NCBI GenBank assembly: GCA_051866775.1
Contig: JBJDXR010000009.1
Span: 1 to 64,000 of the forward strand
Source of the DNA: RUG626 sp051866775
GTDB taxonomy: Bacteria; Bacillota; Clostridia; Oscillospirales; Oscillospiraceae
Length of the DNA: 64,000 bases
Reading direction: 5' to 3'
Shown here: piece after piece, positions 34,436 to 43,895 of the stretch
Layout: the number at the start of each line of letters is the position of its first letter
Position numbering within the stretch: position 1 is the first letter of the stretch
Notes under the pieces: model-generated
Told to the model about the DNA's origin: nothing
Databases searched by the model: none
What the model saw: only the letters and a program-made list of their open reading frames with translations
Position numbers and translations under genes: made by a program

Positions 34436-36546
34436 AATCTCCCTCCCCCTCTCTTTAAGTTTTGCCGGTCGTATTCTGCCGTATCACACTTGCGGATATT
34501 GCAGATGAAACTTCTAAAGCCGGGGAAACCGGAAATTGGGTCTATGTATTTATCATCGAGCAAAAGGTTCACATTCTGCTCCCCATCGTCATGTACAATA
34601 TGTACCACGCCAGGCAGCACGCCGCTATCTATGGAAACCATATAATCCAGCTTTCCTACCGGGGTCTCAACAGTTACAGCATCGCCCTCAGATACGTTCA
34701 GGCGCCGGGCATCAGCAATACTGATAACAGCGAGAGTATGTGGCTCCAGATTGGATATCCACTTCATTCTATAAGTACGGGAATGGAACAGCTGCGGCTT
34801 TCGCCCTCCCGTGACAAGCACCATAGGATATTTTTCCCTGTCTCCCACCGTGTCACGCCAGTCATGGTAAACCGGCAGCGGCTCATAGTTTGGTCTGTCT
34901 GCATAACGGGCAATAACATTGGAATAAAATTCTACTTTTCCGCTTGGCGTCTTAAGACCGGTCTCGTAATTATACATTTTTCCGGTAACCGTCTTTTTTG
35001 CCTTTACGCCCTCCGGTGAAGCCTTCAATTCAGCAAGCGTAACGCCGGTGGGAGCAAGTATGTAATCGAGATATTCATCATGGCTCTTCATGCTGATCAT
35101 CTTTCCTTTAAGCTCCAATGCGTGTGCAATGCCCATAATGATCTCCACATCGCTCTTCTTCTCACCCGGATCCAACAGCCGAGGAATGTATCTTATCCAG
35201 TTGCCCGGTAAAGCTAAGACATCATCACGCTCACAAGCTGCAGTGCATGGCAGCACCACATCTGCATATTCACAAGATTCGTTCCAGAAGAGTTCCGCTG
35301 CAACGCTGAATTCCACAGCTTTAAGTGCCTCAACAATTCTGTCGGGACGGGGCCACATTTGTGCGTTCATACCGAAAGATATGAGATTACGTATTGGATA
35401 GGGATCTGAATTGAGAATATTGTCAGCCAAACGGATCGACTGGGATTCATTGTTAATAACATCACGCCACACAGGGAACATACCGTTGGTAATATCATTA
35501 TCAATGTCCGGCCGCATCACCAGATTGTGGGGGCTGGTATTAAGCACAGCACGCGGAACGGCCGCGGCATGATTTCCGCCGGGGCGATCAAAGTTACCGG
35601 TAAGCGCGCTAAGCATAAGTACAGCACGGAAGTTTTGCACACCATTGATGCAATGCACCACAGAGCAGCTGGATGTCATCAGCGAGCAAGGACCGGCGGT
35701 AGCAATCATGCGTGCCGCGGCTATGATCTTCTCCTTCGGGACGCCGGTGATTTCTTCCGTTTTTTCCGGGGTAAACTGCGCCGCGTAAGCCTTATACTCA
35801 TCGTATCCGAAAGTATATTTCTCAATGAATTCCTTATCTTCAAGACCTTCACTGATTATTACATTGGCGATCCCCAATGCAAGTGCGCCGTCAGTTCCGG
35901 GAATCAGCTGCAAATGGATAGTCGCCATATTTGTGGTCGGCGTGATGCGCGGGTCGACTACAATGATATTTGCACCGCGCTCTTTTACTGCGGCAATACC
36001 GCCCATATCGCCGCCCTCTGAATAGGCGTTGTTTTTCGTCCAGACAAGGAGGGTCGAACACTCCTTAAAATCGGTTGCAAAGCTTCCGCCATACACTAAC
36101 TCCCAACACATTTGGGCCGCCTGACGGCAGGTGCTGGATTCAGTGCAGTAATTGGGTGAGCCGTACTGCGCAGCAAGCTCGGCATAAAACTGCCTGTACC
36201 ACTTGGGATGGCCGCAATAGAATATTGTGGATTTGGCGCCGCTTTCTGCCTTTGTGGCTGTGAGCCTGTCGCCTATGATTTTAAACGCCTCTTCCCACGT
36301 AATGCGCTCGAACTGGTGCGTCCCCTTAGGACCAGTTCGTTTCATTGGATACTGCAAACGATCTTTGTGATGAACATACTGTTTAAGCGCAGCTCCCCTC
36401 ACACACAGTTTTCCCTTAACGTGAGGATGGCCCGTCGCTTTCCGCACCTCAACAATTTGCTGATTTTCAACGGTCGCATCGATAAGACAACTTGAACCGC
36501 AAAGTCCGCAAATCGCAAGCTGTGTTGTTCTTTCTCCCATATCCAC
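34432..36546 (-). CDS. Molybdopterin oxidoreductase, catalytic subunit (DMSO reductase family)
   Basis: A 704-residue Mo/W-bis-MGD enzyme. The N-terminal Fe-S ligands are CGLCGSSC plus a Cys in KGKLCVRG. Then come RITWEEAFKIIGDRL, the probable metal-ligand region NYCTESSTCRQAAQ, VWTKNNAYSEGG, VVDPRITPT, and a C-terminal molydopterin-dinucleotide domain (LVTGGRKPQLFHSRTYR). There is no twin-arginine signal, so it is cytoplasmic. The substrate cannot be named; homologues range over thiosulfate/polysulfide reductases, acetylene hydratase-like and transhydroxylase-like enzymes. A GTGACA-N17-TATAAA promoter lies upstream. Confidence 0.92.
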   Translation of the reverse strand: MDMGERTTQLAICGLCGSSCLIDATVENQQIVEVRKATGHPHVKGKLCVRGAALKQYVHHKDRLQYPMKRTGPKGTHQFERITWEEAFKIIGDRLTATKAESGAKSTIFYCGHPKWYRQFYAELAAQYGSPNYCTESSTCRQAAQMCWELVYGGSFATDFKECSTLLVWTKNNAYSEGGDMGGIAAVKERGANIIVVDPRITPTTNMATIHLQLIPGTDGALALGIANVIISEGLEDKEFIEKYTFGYDEYKAYAAQFTPEKTEEITGVPKEKIIAAARMIATAGPCSLMTSSCSVVHCINGVQNFRAVLMLSALTGNFDRPGGNHAAAVPRAVLNTSPHNLVMRPDIDNDITNGMFPVWRDVINNESQSIRLADNILNSDPYPIRNLISFGMNAQMWPRPDRIVEALKAVEFSVAAELFWNESCEYADVVLPCTAACERDDVLALPGNWIRYIPRLLDPGEKKSDVEIIMGIAHALELKGKMISMKSHDEYLDYILAPTGVTLAELKASPEGVKAKKTVTGKMYNYETGLKTPSGKVEFYSNVIARYADRPNYEPLPVYHDWRDTVGDREKYPMVLVTGGRKPQLFHSRTYRMKWISNLEPHTLAVISIADARRLNVSEGDAVTVETPVGKLDYMVSIDSGVLPGVVHIVHDDGEQNVNLLLDDKYIDPISGFPGFRSFICNIRKCDTAEYDRQNLKRGGGRL

Positions 36547-36634
36547 GTCACCTTTCTTTTATTTCAATCAAACCACCTTATATCAGTCTCCAGCGCCGGG
36601 TTTTCTAAAATATAAACAATATTCTTTTATATTA

Positions 36635-36663
36635 TTTATATCATCATATGTATTTTTTGTCAC
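36635..36663 (-). promoter_or_regulatory. Promoter for the Mo oxidoreductase genes
   Basis: Minus strand GTGACA (36658-36663), 17-base spacer, TATAAA (36635-36640). It lies in the AT-rich gap between mobB and the large subunit. Confidence 0.6.
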
Positions 36664-36713
36664 CTTCTCTTCTGGGCAGGTGAATCTCATAATTCCTATT
36701 TAAAACATCAATG

Positions 36714-37247
36714 CTATCTAATCTCACTATCTCTTTCAGAAATATTGATACAGGTGAAGCTATCCATATTATTAATAATAAATTCGGCAATCTCCTCAAA
36801 ATCATTAAACCCAAAGCACGGTATACCTTGAGCCTTAACTTCTTCATCCGTAACCAGCGCAGCAAACCGCTCTATCGGGCCGGAAAAGCCCTTACCTGTT
36901 GCAGCACGATTGATGCCTATTTGAGTAAAGCCCTCATTTTTATAGCCTTCAACAAGAATAATATCCACGTCGTGAGCAAAAGCTGCTGCCTGGCAGAACG
37001 AGAGGCGGCGCTTTTCAATAACCGCAGTCTTTTCCGCAGAACTGACAATAGATATATCCGCACCGGCTTGAGTAAATCGCCATGAGTCTTTTCCTTCATA
37101 GTCAACATCAAAGCTATGTGCATCATGCTTGATTACCGCAATACGGAACCCTCTGCTTTTCAGTATGGGGATAATCTTTTCAACAAGCGTTGTTTTTCCG
37201 GAGCCGGAATAAGCAGCAAATCCTAAAACAGGTATGCTCTTCATCAA
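36714..37247 (-). CDS. mobB: Molybdopterin-guanine dinucleotide biosynthesis adaptor
   Basis: A 177-residue P-loop GTPase that assists MobA. Walker A is FAAYSGSGKTTLVEKI, followed by AVIKHDAHSFDVD with the conserved DSWRFTQAGA, and DIILVEGYKNEG. The second codon is also Met (37244) and may be the true start. It lies between moeA and the oxidoreductase, in the same direction. Confidence 0.93.
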   Translation of the reverse strand: MMKSIPVLGFAAYSGSGKTTLVEKIIPILKSRGFRIAVIKHDAHSFDVDYEGKDSWRFTQAGADISIVSSAEKTAVIEKRRLSFCQAAAFAHDVDIILVEGYKNEGFTQIGINRAATGKGFSGPIERFAALVTDEEVKAQGIPCFGFNDFEEIAEFIINNMDSFTCINISERDSEIR

Positions 37248-37298
37248 CTATCCTCCTATGGCTTATTACTCAACCGTAACAATCGGCATCACATAACT

Positions 37299-38513
37299 TC
37301 AGATGACAAACCCCTTCAGGATCGTACCTGCTTCAAGGCGTTCGGTTCCTGGTGGAATCATCACAACGGCATTACAGCCTATAACACTAGAAAGAACTGC
37401 ATTTCCCTGATCTTTCGGAATTCTCATCGTGACTTCACCGTCAGAAAGGATCATGTATCCTCGTAAAAAACGCATTACCGGACTCTTTTTCGGAAATCCA
37501 TCCTGTACTTTAATGTCAATTTCCTCCGGTATATACCGGCTGTATCCTGCTAGTTTTTTAAGAGCAGGAAGCGCTAAAACATAGAAATTTGTAATAGCAG
37601 AAGCCGGATTACCGGAAAGCCCGCAGACAAGCTTACCATCCTTTACTCCGTAAGCACAAGCCATGCCGGGTTTAATTTTTGCGCCGAGAAAAAGCATCTC
37701 CGCCCCTGCTTTTTCCATAGCCTTCGGTGTCAAATCATAATCTCCGGCAGAGACCCCACCCGTTGATATTACTGCATCGCATTTTTCAAGTCCATCTTCA
37801 ATAAGCCTGCAAATCTCCTCGATAGAGTCACCTGCTGTTCCAAGATAAACCGTGTCAAACCCCGCCTTTTTCAGAGCTGCTTCAATGCTGTACCGGTTCG
37901 TGTCACGTATTGTCCCAAATTTCTGTTCTTCTCCAATTTCAACAAGTTCACTTCCTGTTGAAAAAACACCTATTTTAGGAACCCGAAATACCTTTGGAAA
38001 CGCAATTCCCTGCGCCGCCAATGATCCTGCAACTCCAGGATCGATAATTTGTCCCCTTTTTGCAAGGATCACTCCTTTTTTTACATCTTCACCGGCAGAA
38101 ACAACATTGTCTCCACTTTTGTGACTGCAAAATAAAGTAACTGTTTTATCAGTGAATTCTGTTGCTTCATACTTAGTTACCGCATTTGCTCCCGCAGGTA
38201 TTGGCGATCCCGTAAGGACCTTAGTCGCCGTTCCTGGCAATACCATCTTTGTAGGAACAGAACCGGCAGGTACTTCCTCGAGTATCTGTAGTGTAACCGG
38301 ATTTTTTCTGTCAGTATTTATAGTATCCTCAGCACAAAAAGCATAGCCATCATAAGCAGAACGAGCAAATGGCGGAACATCTTCTTTAGCTATTAAGTCT
38401 ACAGCAAGTATTTGTTCACTGCATTCTGCAATAGGTATTGTCCGTGTATCAATAACTTTTGTTGCATTGAAAAGCAATTCACGTGCTTTGTTATAATCAG
38501 GACTTCTGAGCAT
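37299..38513 (-). CDS. moeA: Molybdopterin molybdotransferase
   Basis: Inserts molybdate into adenylated molybdopterin. 404 residues with the MoeA pattern: PPFARSAYDGYAF in domain I, VLTGSPIPAGANAVTKYE, the MPT-binding domain III (KIGVFSTGSELVEIG, ISTGGVSAGDYDLTPKAME, GLSGNPASAITNFYVLALPAL) and a C-terminal barrel. AAGGAGG precedes the start. It is first in the molybdenum cluster and its DNA is clearly AT-richer than the aromatic operon. The molybdopterin synthesis genes (moaA, moaC, moaE) are not in the window. Confidence 0.95.
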   Translation of the reverse strand: MLRSPDYNKARELLFNATKVIDTRTIPIAECSEQILAVDLIAKEDVPPFARSAYDGYAFCAEDTINTDRKNPVTLQILEEVPAGSVPTKMVLPGTATKVLTGSPIPAGANAVTKYEATEFTDKTVTLFCSHKSGDNVVSAGEDVKKGVILAKRGQIIDPGVAGSLAAQGIAFPKVFRVPKIGVFSTGSELVEIGEEQKFGTIRDTNRYSIEAALKKAGFDTVYLGTAGDSIEEICRLIEDGLEKCDAVISTGGVSAGDYDLTPKAMEKAGAEMLFLGAKIKPGMACAYGVKDGKLVCGLSGNPASAITNFYVLALPALKKLAGYSRYIPEEIDIKVQDGFPKKSPVMRFLRGYMILSDGEVTMRIPKDQGNAVLSSVIGCNAVVMIPPGTERLEAGTILKGFVI

Positions 38514-38670
38514 TCATGTATCCTCCTTGAAAAGTATATACATGCTTATATAGCAAGCTATAATCTAATCACAGACACATTGCTGTTAAGTGCTTAAAAT
38601 TGTAAAATACGATATCATGGAGTAAAAAAACATATAAGGAAATATTTATATGAAGCGAGCTTTTATATAC

Positions 38671-38699
38671 AGTATAACAAATACAAATCAAAATTACAA
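38671..38699 (-). promoter_or_regulatory. Putative moeA promoter
   Basis: Minus strand TTGTAA (38694-38699), 17-base spacer, TATACT (38671-38676). It would give an AT-rich 5' leader of about 150 bases. The whole gap 38514-38926 is AT-rich; I looked for a Moco riboswitch in it and saw none. Confidence 0.55.
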
Positions 38700-38926
38700 C
38701 TTTAGGTAAAATCCAAATGAAAATAGTCGGGGCAAAAACTTTCTGACCAATCTGCAAATATATCTTTGATAATACCGATATTATCAGGAAATAACTTTTA
38801 CCCTGAAGCCAATGGCTGTACGCCAGATATGTAAACTTCTTTTCATAACCACTTTTAGCGAATAACATAACCATCTTTTCTGCCGCATATCATTAAATTA
38901 CAGTGACATACGCAGGGGTGGTAATA

Positions 38927-39175
38927 GTGAGAAATAATATTGAGGAAAGAGCATGTTTGCTCGCTGAATACATCATAGAAAACAAAGCCACAGTTCGCAC
39001 CGCTGCAAAACACTTTGGTGTTTCTAAAAGTACCGTACACAAGGATCTGAGTGAACGACTTGAGAGAATAAGTCCCACGCTCTACATTCAGGTCAAGGAG
39101 ATTCTGGAATTCAATAAAGCCGAACGGCACATAAGAGGCGGTCTCGCCACACGGAGAAAATACAAAGGCATATAA
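38927..39175 (+). CDS. spoIIID: Stage III sporulation regulator SpoIIID
   Basis: Small DNA-binding regulator of mother-cell genes during sporulation. About 82 residues from the GTG at 38927, which follows GGGGTGG and gives the family start (RNNIEERACLLAEYI). The helix-turn-helix TVRTAAKHFGVSKSTVHKDLSERL and the C-terminal HIRGGLATRRKYK are near-identical in pattern to Bacillus SpoIIID. It shows the organism has a sporulation programme. It is monocistronic with its own terminator. Confidence 0.96.
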   Translation: MRNNIEERACLLAEYIIENKATVRTAAKHFGVSKSTVHKDLSERLERISPTLYIQVKEILEFNKAERHIRGGLATRRKYKGI

Positions 39176-39180
39176 ACATT

Positions 39181-39214
39181 CGCTCCGGAAAGTCTTGGCT
39201 TTCCGGAGCGTTTT
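39181..39214 (+). terminator. spoIIID terminator
   Basis: 12-bp stem CGCTCCGGAAAG/CTTTCCGGAGCG (39181-39192, 39199-39210) followed by TTTT. Confidence 0.9.
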
Positions 39215-39278
39215 GCTGTCCTTCAACATATTTATGATTGAAGCTATCTTCATTAAAAATATGAAAGGGTATACATAT

Positions 39279-40346
39279 ATGGAAAAGAATTTTGAGGCTC
39301 GCTTCTTCCTTGGTTCAAATTCCCCCACAGGCTTTTTTTCACTTTACGACGGCTTTACCGATCCGGAGACGGATATGCTTTATATAATAAAGGGCGGCCC
39401 GGGAAGTGGGAAATCAACCTTTATGCGCACTATAGCGGAAAAGGTGCATAACGCCGGACAGCCCGTTGAATACATACACTGCTCCGGCGACCCCGACTCT
39501 CTTGACGGGGTATACTTCCCCACAATGAACACCGGGTATGTGGATGGCACCGCCCCCCATGTAATCGAACCGAAATACGCCGGGGTGTCCGAGACGTATG
39601 TAAATATCGGGGCATTTTATGACACGGACGCGCTCTCTCAAAAAAAGGAGGAGATAATACGCCTTACAAGAGGCTACAAAGCCTACTATACGCGCGCCTA
39701 TAAGCTCATCTCCAGCGCCGCAGGGCTTCCCTCCGTTACAGGCGCGGTATCGGAGGACTCACTTATAGTCGCCGCCAGACGGGCACGCGGCATAATCTTC
39801 AGGGAGATAAAAGATTCCGGAAGGATCTCCGGTAAAACAAAGCGGCGCTTTCTAAGCGCGGTGACCTGCAAGGGCATTATAGCACTATACGATACCATAC
39901 CGGAGCTTGCTGAGCGCGTATATGTGCTGGATAACGACCTGGGGCTTGCGCATTTTGTTGTCGAAGCGGTCGCCTCAGCCTCTGAGGAGCAGGGCTGGGA
40001 TGTCATCCGGTGCCAGTCTCCGCTCTTTCCCGACATAACCGAGCATCTTATAATCCCGGAGCTTGAACTGGCCTTCGTAAGCCAGACCTCAAAGCTCCCG
40101 TACAAGGGCCAATCCTATCGCCACCTTCGACTTGACGCCATACCGGAAAAGGGACATCTCGCAGCCATAAAATCCGAGACCCGTTCCATGGCAAAACTCT
40201 CGGATACGCTTATCTCCGAGGCCGTTTCGGCTCTTGCAAACGCAAAGGCCATCCACGACAGGCTTGAGCAGGCGTATAACCCATACGTGGACTTTGACGG
40301 GGTGATCCGACTGGCATCAGAACATGCCGAGAGGCTGCTCGGATAG
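39279..40346 (+). CDS. Tandem P-loop ATPase with degenerate second P-loop (PRK06851-like)
   Basis: About 355 residues from the ATG at 39279 (AAAGGG upstream). The first NTPase module has a clean Walker A, IIKGGPGSGKSTFMR (about 36-50), and FHARF/LGSNSPTGFF-type family start. The second half repeats the plan (RRFLSAVTCKGIIALYDTI, then RVYVLDNDLGLAHFVVEA, then DITEHLIIPELELAFVSQ), but where homologues have a second GxPGTGKST the sequence reads DNDLGLAHF, so that site cannot bind phosphate normally. The molecular function of the family is unknown. It lies behind spoIIID; a sporulation role is only a guess. Confidence 0.85.
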   Translation: MEKNFEARFFLGSNSPTGFFSLYDGFTDPETDMLYIIKGGPGSGKSTFMRTIAEKVHNAGQPVEYIHCSGDPDSLDGVYFPTMNTGYVDGTAPHVIEPKYAGVSETYVNIGAFYDTDALSQKKEEIIRLTRGYKAYYTRAYKLISSAAGLPSVTGAVSEDSLIVAARRARGIIFREIKDSGRISGKTKRRFLSAVTCKGIIALYDTIPELAERVYVLDNDLGLAHFVVEAVASASEEQGWDVIRCQSPLFPDITEHLIIPELELAFVSQTSKLPYKGQSYRHLRLDAIPEKGHLAAIKSETRSMAKLSDTLISEAVSALANAKAIHDRLEQAYNPYVDFDGVIRLASEHAERLLG

Positions 40347-40381
40347 CTCCCGGCAGGATGCACAGCCTATAAATATGTACA

Positions 40382-40410
40382 TTGCTTTTTTATATCAATT
40401 ATGCTACAAT
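40382..40410 (+). promoter_or_regulatory. Promoter of the dipeptidase gene
   Basis: TTGCTT (40382-40387), 17-base spacer, extended -10 TGCTACAAT (TACAAT at 40405-40410). Confidence 0.6.
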
Positions 40411-40439
40411 TTAGGCACCAACATATTTGGAGGCTGCAA

Positions 40440-41414
40440 ATGGAATACATAGATATGCATTGTGACACACTCCTGGACGCATTCCTAAAAAAGAGTCCTG
40501 ACGGTATTGTTAAAGCACCTAACCAGTGCATTGATTTTGAGCGTATGAAGGGGCATATCATGGCGCAGTTTTTTGCCGTGTTTCTTCTCCCCCGCAGTTC
40601 CTTTGAGAGGGCCGGGATCTCAGGTATCACGGATGAGGAATACATATCCGGTATGTGCCGCGTTTTTTATGACAGCCTCAAAGCTGACCCATCAGTACGC
40701 CAGGCTCTTAATGCCGACATGATAGCTGAAAATTCCGCAGTCGGTTTTCCATCTGCGGTACTCACAATGGAGGACGGGCGCGCGGTGGACGGCAAACTTG
40801 AGAACCTCGAACGCTTTTACTCCGACGGTTTCCGGGCAATCGCCCTGACGTGGAACTACCCCAACTGCTTTGGTTTCCCTAATTCAAGCGATAATGCGGA
40901 GATGAGCCGGGGCCTTACGGCCTTTGGCAAGGATGCGGTGAGGTATATGCAGGAGCTGGGAATTCTGGTGGACGTGTCGCACCTTTCAGACGGCGGCTTT
41001 TACGATGTGGCGGAAATCTGCAAAAAACCCTTTATCGCCTCTCACTCAAACTCCAGGGAGCTGTCACCCCACCAGCGTAATCTGACGGACGACATGATAA
41101 GGGTCCTTGCAGGCCATGGCGGCGTCACGGGCCTTAACTTCTGCCCCGGCTTTATCGAGTCCGACATCAACGCCCGAAAGACCTCCGCCGCCATGATTGC
41201 CAGGCACGCCCGGCACATCGCGGATGTGGGCGGCATTGAATGTCTTGCCATAGGCACGGATTTTGACGGTTTCCGGGGCGAACTGGATATTTCCGACTGT
41301 ACGCATATGGAGCTGCTCTTCGGTGAGATGAAAAAGCTCGGCTTCAGCGAAGATGACATAGAAAAAACTGCATACAAAAACCTTCTCCGCGTGATGCAGG
41401 ACACCATAAAATAG
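40440..41414 (+). CDS. Membrane dipeptidase-like (renal dipeptidase, M19) peptidase
   Basis: Zinc dipeptidase of about 324 residues; start at 40440 with GGAGG six bases before. Ligands in the expected order: YIDMHCDTLLD (HxD), a Glu in LTMEDGRAV, LVDVSHLSDGG, IASHSNSRELSPHQRNLTD, and AIGTDFDGF near the end. There is no signal peptide, so the enzyme is probably cytoplasmic and cleaves imported dipeptides, including D-amino-acid ones. Monocistronic with its own promoter. Confidence 0.93.
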   Translation: MEYIDMHCDTLLDAFLKKSPDGIVKAPNQCIDFERMKGHIMAQFFAVFLLPRSSFERAGISGITDEEYISGMCRVFYDSLKADPSVRQALNADMIAENSAVGFPSAVLTMEDGRAVDGKLENLERFYSDGFRAIALTWNYPNCFGFPNSSDNAEMSRGLTAFGKDAVRYMQELGILVDVSHLSDGGFYDVAEICKKPFIASHSNSRELSPHQRNLTDDMIRVLAGHGGVTGLNFCPGFIESDINARKTSAAMIARHARHIADVGGIECLAIGTDFDGFRGELDISDCTHMELLFGEMKKLGFSEDDIEKTAYKNLLRVMQDTIK

Positions 41415-41500
41415 CTCCCAGCCACTTTTTGTGTCCCCATGTCAAAGCCTCCCCGGCGCTGGCAGGAGCCATGAGTGCGCGCAAGTATGTGCTTTTCCCC

Positions 41501-42538
41501 TTACCTCAGTTCCTCCACGTCTCTATCCATATACACGCTGGAGGCTGTGTAGTTTAGGTAGCCGGACTCAAATATCATCTTACCGAACTGGATCCCCCGG
41601 GCGGTCTCCCGGCGCGTATCATAGCTTAGCGGGTCGGCGAGAACGGCCTCACAGGCCTCTATAGCCGAGAGGAGCATTATTGGTCCGGTCTCCACAGGGC
41701 CGTGACTCGGAAACATGGAGTCGAACTCGTCTCTTCTGGCGTAGATCTTCTTCATTTCCTTACACATTGCCTCAACGGTGGCGTACTCGCCGAAGGGCGC
41801 TCCCTTCTGGCCGCCTATGCCGATGGCCCCAACGCAGCAGTCATCTCCGGGGAAGAATATGCGGTTCTTCTTATCAAGGAAGCCGCAGTGGCCGGTGGAG
41901 TGTCCTCCCATAAATATAAGCTCCACCTCATGGCCAGGACCGAGCCTGAAGGTATAGCCGTCCGGCACACCGATAAGCTCATACTCCTTAAAGCCGCAGA
42001 GATCCTCTCTCTTAAAGTCGTACCATATGCCCTCGCCATTCTCGTCAAAGAGGTAGTCCCAGACGTGCTCGTTCATGTTGCTCCGGATCTTGGGTTCCTC
42101 ATACTCGTGACAGTACACGCGGTCGAATTGGTAGTTGCCATAGGCGTGGTCGAAGTGGTTGTGGGTGTTGGCAACATCGTAGGGCTTGCCGCCGATAAGC
42201 TCGTGGATAAGTCCCTTAAGGTTTCCAAGGCCAAAACTGGTGTCGATAACAAGTCCCCTGTCCTCGCCCTCAATGACAAAGATCCATGCGTCGCCCATGC
42301 CGTCAAGGCTCTCGGTGTAAAGGCCGAAGATCCCCGGACGCAGGTCATAGACCTCCACAAACGGGTCTATATCATAGACTCTGCCTGTCTTGTCGCGTTC
42401 ACGCAGGAGCTTCATAAATGCGAATCTGACCGGGCTCTCCGGCTCCCGCCAGTTATCCAGCTTCTTTTTTCCGCTTACAAGGGAGTTTACTTTTCTCTGG
42501 AATTTGATATTCTCCTGTGCCACAGCTTGCGCCTCCAT
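41501..42538 (-). CDS. MBL-fold metallo-hydrolase
   Basis: 345 residues. The metallo-beta-lactamase zinc motif is HNHFDHAYG (HxHxDH), with later ligands in GGHSTGHCGFLD and FFPGDDCC and a final His in MFPSHGPVE. The first 85 residues are extra and charged (KKKLDNWREPESPVRFAF). The substrate is unknown; such stand-alone MBL enzymes hydrolyse thioesters, lactones or phosphodiesters. It is divergent from the PatB-type aminotransferase gene and convergent with the dipeptidase. Confidence 0.9.
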   Translation of the reverse strand: MEAQAVAQENIKFQRKVNSLVSGKKKLDNWREPESPVRFAFMKLLRERDKTGRVYDIDPFVEVYDLRPGIFGLYTESLDGMGDAWIFVIEGEDRGLVIDTSFGLGNLKGLIHELIGGKPYDVANTHNHFDHAYGNYQFDRVYCHEYEEPKIRSNMNEHVWDYLFDENGEGIWYDFKREDLCGFKEYELIGVPDGYTFRLGPGHEVELIFMGGHSTGHCGFLDKKNRIFFPGDDCCVGAIGIGGQKGAPFGEYATVEAMCKEMKKIYARRDEFDSMFPSHGPVETGPIMLLSAIEACEAVLADPLSYDTRRETARGIQFGKMIFESGYLNYTASSVYMDRDVEELR

Positions 42539-42661
42539 TACTTTTTAACGTACTTTTAGATGAGGATATTATACTTCTGTTCGGCGAAATAAGCAAGGAT
42601 AGGATAACTCCCGCCGAATTAGGAGTAAATTGAAAACTTTACTGAAAAGAGATGTGTGAAA

Positions 42662-43831
42662 ATGTACGATTTTGATACCCCCGCCCCCCGAGCGGGCAAT
42701 ATGAGCATAAAATGGGATCTCCGCGGAAGAGCCTATCACAACGAAAACGCACTTCCCTTTTGGATAGCCGACTCAGACTATATGTCCGCTCCGGAGATAA
42801 TTGACGCTCTCAAAGAGGCAGTGGAAAAATGTATGTTCGGCTACGCTAAGCCCGACGACCCCTACCTTAACGCAGTGATAGGCTGGTTTTCGCGCCGTCA
42901 CGGCTGGGATATCGACAAGAGCTGGATAATGCCCACCACAGGGATAGTATCAGAGATAGCAAACATAATCCGGTGCTTTACATCGCCGGGAGACGGCATT
43001 ATCGTTCAGACCCCGGTTTACGATCCCTTTTCAAAATGTGTGGCAAATGCCGGACGCAGGCTCATAGAAAACCCGCTCAAGGGAGATAACCTGTCCGGTT
43101 ACGAGATGGACCTTGAGGATCTTGAGAGAGACCTTAAGTCCGGCGCAAAAATGCTGCTGCTTTGCAGCCCGCACAACCCTGTGGGGCGCGTCTGGAGCCG
43201 TGAGGAAATAACTGCCGCCGCGGGGCTGTGCGAAAAGCACGGTGCCCTTTTGGTGAGCGATGAGATCCATTGTGATATACTTCTAAACGGTACAAAGCAC
43301 TTTACAGCCGGCCTGGCCTGCACTCCGGACAATGTCATTGTCCTCACATCTCCGGGCAAGACCTTCAATATGGCGGGACTGAAAAACGCCAACGCCGTGA
43401 TCCCCAATCCGTCGCTCAAGTCACGGCTCGAGGCATGGCATGAGCAGTATTCCATAGAGAAACCAAATAATCTTGGGCTTGCCGCCTGCCGCGCCGCCTA
43501 TGAACGCGGCGACAAATGGTGCGATGAGCAGAACATATACTTATCCGAAAATGCACAGGTCGTCATAGATTTTCTCCGTGAAAAGCTGCCGCAGGTCACC
43601 GCAGCGGAGCTTCAGGGGACTTACCTCATGTGGCTGGATATGAGGGCCTCCGGCGCAACAAGCAGCCAGCTCACCAATTCCATTGCCGCCGCAGGGGCCT
43701 GCCTCAACGACGGCAGCCGGTACGGCAAACGCTGCGACGGCTTTATGCGTCTAAACATAGCCTGCCCAAGGAGCCAGCTTATAAAGGGTCTTGACGCTGT
43801 CTATACCGGATTTCTCGCGGTATGCAAATAA
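42662..43831 (+). CDS. MalY/PatB-type PLP enzyme (cystathionine beta-lyase-like)
   Basis: Class II aminotransferase-fold protein of about 389 residues: FWIADSDYMSAPEIIDALK, FGYAKPDDPYLNAVIGWF, PTTGIVSEIANIIR, CSPHNPVGRVW, VSDEIHCDILL and the PLP lysine in SPGKTFNMAGLKNANAV. In this group the usual activity is C-S beta-lyase cleavage of cystathionine or cysteine conjugates, with MalY also acting as a regulator. ATG at 42662 is preferred; a GTG two codons upstream is possible. Confidence 0.92.
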   Translation: MYDFDTPAPRAGNMSIKWDLRGRAYHNENALPFWIADSDYMSAPEIIDALKEAVEKCMFGYAKPDDPYLNAVIGWFSRRHGWDIDKSWIMPTTGIVSEIANIIRCFTSPGDGIIVQTPVYDPFSKCVANAGRRLIENPLKGDNLSGYEMDLEDLERDLKSGAKMLLLCSPHNPVGRVWSREEITAAAGLCEKHGALLVSDEIHCDILLNGTKHFTAGLACTPDNVIVLTSPGKTFNMAGLKNANAVIPNPSLKSRLEAWHEQYSIEKPNNLGLAACRAAYERGDKWCDEQNIYLSENAQVVIDFLREKLPQVTAAELQGTYLMWLDMRASGATSSQLTNSIAAAGACLNDGSRYGKRCDGFMRLNIACPRSQLIKGLDAVYTGFLAVCK

Positions 43832-43840
43832 ACGGTATAT

Positions 43841-43874
43841 AAAAAAGGCGACGGATAAAACCGCCGCCTTTTTT
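43841..43874. terminator. Bidirectional terminator
   Basis: 14-bp stem with one mismatch (43841-43854 with 43861-43874), A-run on the left and T-run on the right, between the convergent patB-like and deaminase genes. Confidence 0.9.
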
Positions 43875-43895
43875 ATATACAATTAAATCTCCGCC

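Noticed and set aside
38514..38926. Moco riboswitch upstream of moeA
   Set aside because: The gap is AT-rich and lacks the long GC-rich stems expected; only a promoter-like pair of boxes is visible.
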